A program made the position numbers and the translations under genes. A DNA stretch of 16,144 bases, from the NCBI GenBank assembly GCA_000697335.1, contig JNEM01007072.1:1-16144 (forward strand), read 5' to 3'. The first letter of the stretch is position 1; every line of letters begins with the position of its first letter. Source of the DNA: Conidiobolus incongruus B7586. Taxonomy: Eukaryota; Entomophthoromycota; Entomophthoromycetes; Entomophthorales; Conidiobolaceae. This document shows positions 9,725-16,144 of this stretch, piece by piece. The notes beneath the pieces were generated by a model. It was not told the DNA's origin and made no database searches. It worked only from the letters and a program-made list of their open reading frames with translations.

Positions 9725-10749
9725 TTGTTTTTTTTGATAGATCACATGAAAGATCAAAATATATTTATCTCTATAAAAACAGTCCATTTAATAAATTAAT
9801 TTAATACTATCCCTTGAACAAAAATTATGTTCATAAAATTATTCATTAACCTCCTTTAGTAATATGTAAATAACCTGAAAAATTTATTTTTCAGATTTAT
9901 CCCCTAAAAGAAATTTACAAAAATAGTAATATGAATTTGAAAAAAATAATATTATTCAATTTTTATTCATTATAAGAATTTTATACAAACGTATATTATT
10001 CGAATGAAATTATTTACCACTTATATGATATATCAATTGCTCGCCACATGTATAGATTGACCTATTCCATACAATTATCAAATAATTGTATGAAATATTA
10101 TACAAAATAAAAAAATGAATTCATCCTTTACTGTATAATTGAATTAAGAATTTTTAAAACTGGTTCTGATCGGATAATTTGTAAATTAGATAAGAATCTT
10201 ATTAATGAATTATATTTGTTTATATTAAAACTTCTAAATAATATATGAATATGTTGATAAAAAAATATTCAATTTATCTTAATTCTAAATCTAATTTTTG
10301 AAAAAATGAGTAGAAATTTTATATCAAAATAGTAATAAGGTTAAACAAATAATGAAAGTAAATTATTTATTTTCATTTTACAAGACTTAATAGTTTTAAG
10401 ATCATAATGTTTTTGAATAAGACATTTCAGTAAGGTTATAAAATCCAATGAAATATGTTATCTTTTCTATTTAGATTCAGTGCAGAGTGAAATTCATATG
10501 AAAAAATTACTAATTGCTATTAATATTGTAATTAGTTCTAATATAATAATTGCTATATTTTGATTCAATTTTTATTGAATAATTTTTCGAATATATGATA
10601 TTATATATAAATACGTTGGTATGATTCAATAAATTTCATTATTGTTCTAATTAAAATTTTGAATCTAATATTCTTATTATTCAAGCAATATAAAGACATA
10701 ATTATATAGCAACACATATTTTGTTCATAATTCTAATATTTTTATTCCT
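9725..10749. other. AT-rich upstream region of the Hsp70 gene
   Basis: No coding region is visible. This would hold the upstream control region of the minus-strand Hsp70 gene. The clearest structure is the hairpin at 10063-10097. The decayed Hsp70 stretch listed from 10750 may begin somewhat earlier, but I could not follow it. Confidence 0.5.
10063..10097. repeat. Strong hairpin, 16-bp arms and 3-base loop
   Basis: The arm TATTCCATACAATTAT (10063-10078) pairs with ATAATTGTATGAAATA (10082-10097) with a single mismatch around the loop CAA. The arm is longer and more mixed in sequence than the TA-type palindromes common in this DNA. It lies about 410 bases upstream of the Hsp70 start. A cruciform-forming site, a folded transcript or chance are possible. 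Confidence 0.55.
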
Positions 10750-11940
10750 ATATCAATTTAATAAATTTTTGAATATTTCTTTTATATTGTAATTTTATCT
10801 TATTATATAGTTAAAATTTTGAACATACTTTTTAGGAACAAAAAGGATTATTAACATTGCATTTGATAATAAGTTTAGAGAAGATATTTACTATCATTTT
10901 ATCAAGAGCTATACTAAAATTCATACTTTTAAATGAATGCTTTTTAGTATAGATTTTTGAATATTTATCACTTGAAAATTTATTAAAATATTTAAAATCA
11001 ATTAGATGGCATCAAAAAGGAACAATTTTAAATCACTAATAGCTCAATATTGCGAATTCATTAGATAAATATCAAGTAAAATATATTTTCTATTGTCAAA
11101 ATTATATAATTATAATTAGTTATTGAAACCAAACTATGTAAACCAATGTAGATTGATTTTAATATATCAAATATTAAATGATAATATTGGAACAAATATA
11201 TCTATATTCAGCTCAATTAATAATTATCATAAAGCATGCATTCTATTAATAATGTTTGTGGTTGTGATAGTTTATGAATTGTATTATACTAGTCTGGTCA
11301 GAAATTAATGTAGATGTAGAAATTTCAATTTCTTCGGAGTTTATTAAACTTTTTTTATTATAAAACTGTTGAATGTGCATTGTATAATAATAATTTGAAT
11401 ATATCAAATATTTTTATATTTTTTATTTTTCAATAATTTACTTCATTCAAATTGTCGCATACTAATTTAATGCAATATTTTATGCATACAGTTTTGAATA
11501 TGGCTAACCGGTCTAAACGTGAACTTATTCAATCCATAAACCAAAGAATATATTAAGTGACCAATATCTTTAGTTTTGTATGATGACTTAATGGAGTCTC
11601 TTGAAGATCACTTATATAATCTTCTCATTACACTCTAATAATATAAAAATTTTATAACCATTATCTCTTAGACTCATTATAACCTTGAATAAAATTACAA
11701 TTGTTTAAAGCTCTTATGGTAATTTTTTCTTTTCACAATTCCATTAAGAAATTGTCGAAGAATAGTTAATAACGCTTGTAGACACATGTAAATCAGAATT
11801 ACTTCTCTCCGAGACAAGCATACTCAACCAATAAATTTGAAATAATACTCTAAATAATCTTAGAAACTTTCAATTATATTATTCATAAAGTAAGCAATGA
11901 GTTCAAAATTGAATTCAAGAGTCTTGAAACTTGAAATTTT
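10750..11940 (+). pseudogene. Decayed Hsp70 relic (mid ATPase domain to lid)
   Basis: Hsp70 motifs run in order over more than 1 kb. From 10835 GTKRIINIAFDNKF resembles GTFDVSILTIDNGVF; REDIYYHFIKSYTKIH (10877-10924) resembles GEDF...NHFVQEFKKKY with four residues lost. Near 11105 LVIETKL resembles LVGGSTRI. In 11123-11308, LNDNIGTN...SIFSSI resembles LNKSINPDEAVAYGAAI, and FVVVIVYELYYTSLVRN (11255-11305) aligns without gaps to FDKVLLQEVTPLSLGIE. Then VHCIII resembles MHTVIN, CRIL resembles CVRIY, QYFMHTVLN resembles NYYLGEFIL, PISLVLYDDL resembles GILKVSARDKL and EDHL resembles KNHI. KLSKN (about 11746) and a QNY further on match the start of the lid, and weaker lid words continue to about 11940. 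Stops and frame changes are frequent. The first ~150 residues are missing or unreadable. The relic therefore came from a full-length, lid-bearing Hsp70. Confidence 0.6.
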
Positions 11941-12062
11941 AAAAATATATTAAAAATTATAAAATTAAAATAATAATTATTATTAGTTTATGTTATATAA
12001 ACCAAGAATACCTTAAACAATATTAAATTAGTTGAGCCAAAAAGTTTTGTCGACCCGACACA

Positions 12063-12700
12063 ATATTTGGATTAAAATTTTTACTAATAATTGAAAGAAT
12101 AAGTATTCAATATTATGTCTTTTGAAGTTTCATTTGTTACTATGCATAGTATATTTTCTTATTGGTCAATGGGTGGATATTTTCTAACATGACTTCAGAC
12201 CAATTATAATACTAAATATGAAATTATACTGAATATTAACCAAAATAATTGATTTATTTTTATTTTTTGCAGGTAACAAAACTTTCTGATTAGCCTAATA
12301 TTATGAATCGATTATTCACAGTTGTAAATTCTTGAAAAGATACGAATTTTTAATATTGAAACTAAGTTATATAAATTTGATGAGACCAAGTAATAAAAAG
12401 GAAGTAGAAGGAATTATTTTATTCACACATATTTTCATATATTTGCCCTCTTATTTGGTTGCTTTCAACTATCCAAATATACATATATTTTCAATATATC
12501 CAATTTATAATTTGAAACCTTTTATGGATGTTAGAAGGTTTCTACAAATTTGATGAGAAATAAACTTTAAAATAAAATCTAAATATATTTATCTTTATAT
12601 GAACAAATAGATTTGAATATTTTCTTCTTCCTATTTGCATGCTTTTAAAACAAACTAAGCCTGAATTTATATCCATAAAATATGATAATTATAAATAAAC
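12063..12700 (+). pseudogene. Decayed Hsp70 relic (ATPase domain and linker)
   Basis: IFGL (12063) resembles VFDL; ERISIQYYVF resembles VTILSICDGAF. ILxID near 12300 resembles the IQIDS strand. The best part is the open stretch 12332-12553, which has no ATG at its start. RPSNKK (12383) matches KPIHKV. EVEGIILF (12401-12424) matches DIDEIILV. AFNYPNIHIF...SIYPIYNL matches ISNYFNGKKLNKSINPDEAV with a two-residue gap. Further on LSLNL (about 12656) matches LSLGI of the PLSLGIE linker end, and KI..IN.N matches KMHTVINQN. It is interrupted by stops and frame changes. It covers about residues 195-415 of the open gene. The previous relic has already reached its lid at 11940, so this is a separate copy. 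Confidence 0.58.
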
Positions 12701-12710
12701 TAAAATGTTA

Positions 12711-13270
12711 GGTTGATTGATAATGTAATGCATGAAATATCAAATATGCTGTGCTGGAGCAAAAATTATAATAATCAATTTCATTTTAAAATAAATTTTT
12801 AAAATGAATTTAAAGATTACCAATTTAATAATATAAATTTTGAATTTGAGATTATTTGAAAATGTATTTAAATAGTTTGAATCCTTCAAAGAAAAAAATA
12901 TCAATCAATCTATAAATCAATACACAAGTATTTGGGAATTTTAAATCAACATATTTACCCAATAAATTGCAGAATATATATAAGAATTCACTACAGTTTG
13001 AGAGATAATATATTTGAACACAAGATGCGAACATAATGTGAAGGTTACTAGACAGATTCTGTAACTACTTGGTGAAGATTTTTACGATTTTAAAAGTAAT
13101 ATGATTGACTGAACCACTTTTTTGAAACAAGAATTTATTTTTAAACTTGTAAAATTATATTGACTTATTATCAAATCAGGATACAAGATAATCTTTTATA
13201 AAATTAAAGAGTTGATTATTTGCAGTTAATCCCTATTATCTTCAAGTGTTGATTATGACATTGAAAGGAT
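12711..13270 (+). pseudogene. Decayed Hsp70 relic (first part of ATPase domain)
   Basis: A stretch with LI and KYQI (12732-12746) aligns without gaps to EILIGEGAKYQIGMNP. LRLFENVF resembles KRLIGRKF after an insertion. KYLG (12926-12937) and a later P resemble SYLGKTATDAVITVPAY. TRCEHNVKVTRQIL, a stop and LLGEDF (13023-13082, one frame) match SICDGAFEVLATSGDTHLGGEDF. FLKQEF (about 13120) matches FVQEF, and KELIICS...VDYDIERMI matches EELCQDL...LYD...IDEII less well. Because its N-terminal motifs follow the linker motifs of the preceding relic, it starts a new copy. Stops and frame changes make it dead. A short minus-strand open stretch at 12852-13034 overlaps it and looks like chance. Confidence 0.55.
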
Positions 13271-13587
13271 GATTAATGCTTTGCATAATAATTAATAAAT
13301 TCTTAACAAATATATATCATTAATATTCTAAACTAAGGAATTTAAAATATTAAAAATAATTCTTCATCATTAGATTTGTATTTAAATTAATATTTTTAAA
13401 TTTCAGATAAAGATATATTAAATTATATGTTAATATGTTATTTATAATGATTACCGTATACACTAATCTTCAAAATCAACTTTACAATCAACAAACGATT
13501 TTAATTAAAGTGAATTATTGGACGAATCTTCGCATAAGTCTCATGCAGTATTTTAATTGCATTACACTGGAATCTACTATTTAAAGC

Positions 13588-13594
13588 TATATAA
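13588..13594 (+). promoter_or_regulatory. Candidate TATA box of the mucin-like gene
   Basis: TATATAA lies about 72 bases before the ATG at 13666, right after TATTTAAAGC, in slightly less AT-rich DNA. Position and form fit a core promoter. From 13271 to this site I see no gene or other element. Confidence 0.45.
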
Positions 13595-13665
13595 TGCGTA
13601 TAATTATTGGAATATAGATATATTTCATAGCTTTTGATTTGTATCATTTTTTTCACTGATTAACA

Positions 13666-14544
13666 ATGAAATTGTTATCTAAACATTCATTATCAATTTT
13701 ATATGCTATTTTATTTACTAATGGGATTACATCCCATGGGATTCAAAGTGTTTGGGATGATATCGGGAAGATGTTGGATGTTGAACCTTCAAATCAAATA
13801 AATAAAGGTAACGAAATTGTTCCTGAAGCTAATAAGGTGTTGCTTTCTCAAAAAACTGACAAATCCACTTCATCGAATGATAAATCAGATTTTGGTTTTG
13901 ACCAATTACTTCCAGATACTCTTGATACTTCACCTGATAAGGATAATCCACCTGAAGGAATTGAGAATTTCCGAGTTCAAAATTATCGACAAATTACTTC
14001 TAGTACCAGCCAGTCTGTAACAAGTTATTCTACCACATCTAAAAGTAGTTCTTATAGTTCTCAATCAACTTCTATTACTAGAGTATCAGTATCCAGTAGT
14101 TCAAGCTCTTCTCAAAGCGGTTCTTCAAGTCCTCAAAGCACCTCTATTTCAACATCAACATCTCGCTATCGTGTCTCCAGTACCACTCCAAACAGCTCTC
14201 GAGATCCTACATCAACTTCATCCACTTCAATTACAAAATCCTCAATCACCTCCTCTTCCAAATTTCCACAATCTACATCCATCACAACCCCCAGTACATC
14301 CTATAACCCCAAGCCAACATCCCCTACACCTACCACTTCTGGAGGAAATACCACTCCAACTACTCCATCCAATCCAGGCCAATCTGGAGGCTTCCTTTCC
14401 CAAGTATTCAAAGTCTTGGGTTCCATCACTGTTGCAGTGGCTAAATTCTTATGGCAATATAGGACACCTATCTTCAATTTTGTCAACAACTATATTATCA
14501 AACCTATTTGGAACTGGATTAAGAAAAAATTTAATATTCAATAA
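13666..14544 (+). CDS. Secreted or anchored mucin-like Ser/Thr-rich protein
   Basis: 292 residues, family not recognised. Residues 1-23 form a signal peptide: a Lys near the N-terminus, a hydrophobic core (ILYAILF) and a likely cut after ITS. The mature N-terminal part (about 24-105) is polar and acidic. Residues 110-240 are dominated by Ser, Thr, Pro and Gln, as in heavily O-glycosylated stalks of cell-surface and wall proteins. Two N-glycosylation sequons occur (N176, N228). Cysteine is absent. Residues 243-264 are hydrophobic (FKVLGSITVAVAKFLW) and could span a membrane. They are followed by an aromatic, basic tail with IWNWIKKKF. The protein does not end in a hydrophobic GPI-type signal. 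It could be a membrane-anchored surface mucin, or a secreted protein with a membrane-active cationic end. The start has A at -3, a TATA candidate upstream and AATAAA downstream. Base composition shifts to C-rich in the second half of the gene, giving open shadows in other frames. A role at the cell surface or in contact with a host is inference only. Confidence 0.85.
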   Translation: MKLLSKHSLSILYAILFTNGITSHGIQSVWDDIGKMLDVEPSNQINKGNEIVPEANKVLLSQKTDKSTSSNDKSDFGFDQLLPDTLDTSPDKDNPPEGIENFRVQNYRQITSSTSQSVTSYSTTSKSSSYSSQSTSITRVSVSSSSSSSQSGSSSPQSTSISTSTSRYRVSSTTPNSSRDPTSTSSTSITKSSITSSSKFPQSTSITTPSTSYNPKPTSPTPTTSGGNTTPTTPSNPGQSGGFLSQVFKVLGSITVAVAKFLWQYRTPIFNFVNNYIIKPIWNWIKKKFNIQ

Positions 14545-14568
14545 TCAATATAATATTTTTAAGTATTA

Positions 14569-14574
14569 AATAAA
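14569..14574 (+). terminator. Candidate polyadenylation signal
   Basis: AATAAA lies 25 bases after the stop codon of the mucin-like gene. The position suits a eukaryotic poly(A) signal, but the hexamer is frequent in DNA of this composition. Confidence 0.4.
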
Positions 14575-16144
14575 TATACCCAAACCGCCATAAACTAAGT
14601 TAACTTGATTAAATAATTAATTGTAAAAGTTTATAATTTTAATTGATCCAATTTATTTTATCATGGTTGAAAGGCATGAAATTAAATTAAATCTATATTT
14701 TAATAAATGATCCAAATATCCTGTCAAATTTTAATTGAATTCAATATAATTTAACTATTGTTAGTAATCTATTAATTATTATTTTATGTATTAAAATTAA
14801 TTTTTTATATAACAAATAATCATTTAATATTAATATTGTGAGGATATTTAATAGAATTATAGTTATTAATTAATTGTTATAATATTTTTTATCTAAATTT
14901 TAAATATTCAATTAAATTGAAGTTATTGAAATTAATATTGAAAATAATTTTACCTCTTTCTATCTAATCTCGATATATATAGCTTTCATTCAATTATCTT
15001 CACTTATTCAATAGATTTTAGATATTCAATTTTATACGCTTATTTAGCTACTAATTGTATATATTAATTAATTATAAGACTAAAAATACAGTTGGCAATT
15101 TATAATTTAAGAATATAAAAACATTAATTTATTAATTTATTTTTTATATTTATTATTTGCATGTAAATTTTATGAGTAACAAATTATATATTAATAAAAA
15201 GAATTTAACTCACAATATCAAATTATAATATTTATCTCAAAAACTTAATTCAACTAAATTTGAAATTATTTAACTAAAATTATAATTTAGATCCAAAATT
15301 TAAACTTTATAACATATAAATGGTAATATTATTGCCATGAATTTAAAATAATGGCAAATTTTTTAATTTCTGATTTTTCAAACATATCATTAGTTTAAAA
15401 TAAACAAATATATACAAAATAAATAACAAATTATATAGTTTTAAATATATATATATACATATATATAATAACTCTTTTGATTAAAAAATTCATTTTTTAA
15501 AATTGGTTATTTAATTTAATTATATTTAAATTAAATAATAATTATCAAGTCTTTTATTTTAATATTAATAAAATTTAGCCAAAAAATATCTAAATTTATT
15601 TTAGATTTTCAAATAGCTTTTAATAATGAAATATTACCTAAATTAATTATTTATTGGTGAGTAAATTATATTAAAGTTAAAAAAATTATTTAAAATATGT
15701 TAAAATTTAAAAAGCATATTTTAACTATTATTTTTTTAATTATTAATAAAATAAAAAAATATTTTAATATATAGTAAATAAAAATAATAATATAATATAA
15801 ATTAAAAGTAATTCTTATATACTAAAATTTCAATCTAAATTAATAAATAAAAATATAAAATAAGTACTATGTAATTTAACTAAAATCTCAAAAAAGTTAA
15901 AATATCTATTATTAAATAAAACCTATTATAATATTACTATAAACTTATATTTTTATGATAAATAATTATAGTTGATAAATCTTAAATTCTTTTATATAAT
16001 CCTATATTAAAACACAAATCAAAATATTAGATTAAGATAAACTAACCCCTTTTATAAATCTTTTTAAATAAATATTTTATTAATAAATAAATATTAATTT
16101 TATAATAAATTATAATAATATATCCTATTTTTATTGAATTCCCG
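14575..16144. other. AT-rich stretch without a gene
   Basis: No credible gene, RNA gene or relic was seen on either strand. As a control I tried to fit Hsp70 motifs to part of this region (14660-14760) and found none in order, in contrast with 10750-13270. A short TA repeat lies at 15445-15467. Confidence 0.55.
15445..15467. repeat. AT dinucleotide repeat
   Basis: An (AT)n tract of about 23 bases is interrupted by a single C. It is a plain microsatellite in AT-rich intergenic DNA. Confidence 0.7.

Noticed and set aside
9725-9900. Heat-shock elements upstream of the Hsp70 gene
   Set aside because: Only isolated GAA or TTC blocks were found, with no three alternating blocks at five-base spacing.
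11123-11308. Independent small membrane protein of 61 residues
   Set aside because: No ATG start; its words line up with Hsp70 from the SINPDEAV region through the PLSLG linker, so it is treated as part of a relic.
12260-12275. Intron-like 3' splice site (pyrimidine tract and TTTGCAG) before 12273
   Set aside because: There is no credible exon on either side; the region reads as an Hsp70 relic, and such strings are common here.
12332-12553. Independent small protein of 73 residues
   Set aside because: No ATG at the start, and it aligns with the Hsp70 IILVGG to SINP region; read as a relic.
12852-13034. 60-residue minus-strand protein with an ATG
   Set aside because: It is antisense to a likely Hsp70 relic, has no recognisable features, and looks like chance.
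14171-14569. Pro/Leu/His-rich + frame and a minus-strand frame at 14301-14489
   Set aside because: Both are shadows created by the C-rich Ser/Thr/Pro repeats of the mucin-like gene.
1-16144. tRNA, rRNA, CRISPR array, LTR or complete transposon
   Set aside because: No clover-leaf boxes, conserved rRNA words, regular direct repeats, paired long terminal repeats or transposase motifs were seen on either strand.

Overview
The window looks like gene-poor nuclear DNA from a eukaryote with a very A+T-rich genome, by eye about four fifths A+T outside genes. The evidence is a eukaryotic cytosolic-type Hsp70 without introns, a secreted Ser/Thr-rich protein with a TATA box and an AATAAA signal, and long gene-free stretches. 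An early-diverging low-GC fungus would fit, since some of these lineages have expanded Hsp70 families. That is a guess; nothing here fixes the taxon.

Layout. 1-1051 is AT-rich with no gene. 1052-1510 (+) holds a very worn Hsp70 relic, and a second, doubtful one lies near 3335-3475. 3611-3984 is an abrupt GC- and CpG-rich island of unknown nature. 3985-5613 (+) is a clear, nearly full-length Hsp70 pseudogene that includes the C-terminal lid. 5614-7834 is AT-rich with one inverted repeat. 8004-9656 (-) is the only open Hsp70 gene, 550 codons, ending early in the lid; traces of the missing lid lie just beyond its stop (7835-8003). 9725-10749 is AT-rich with a strong hairpin. 10750-13270 (+) is a row of at least three more decayed Hsp70 stretches. 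13666-14544 (+) encodes a 292-residue secreted or membrane-anchored mucin-like protein. The rest is AT-rich without a gene.

The main message is an Hsp70 graveyard: one readable but shortened gene among several relics of different ages, all relics lying on the opposite strand from it. I see no link between the Hsp70 locus and the mucin-like gene beyond being neighbours. The relic calls were made by eye from ordered protein motifs in AT-rich DNA, so the weaker ones need a profile search with a shuffled-sequence control.
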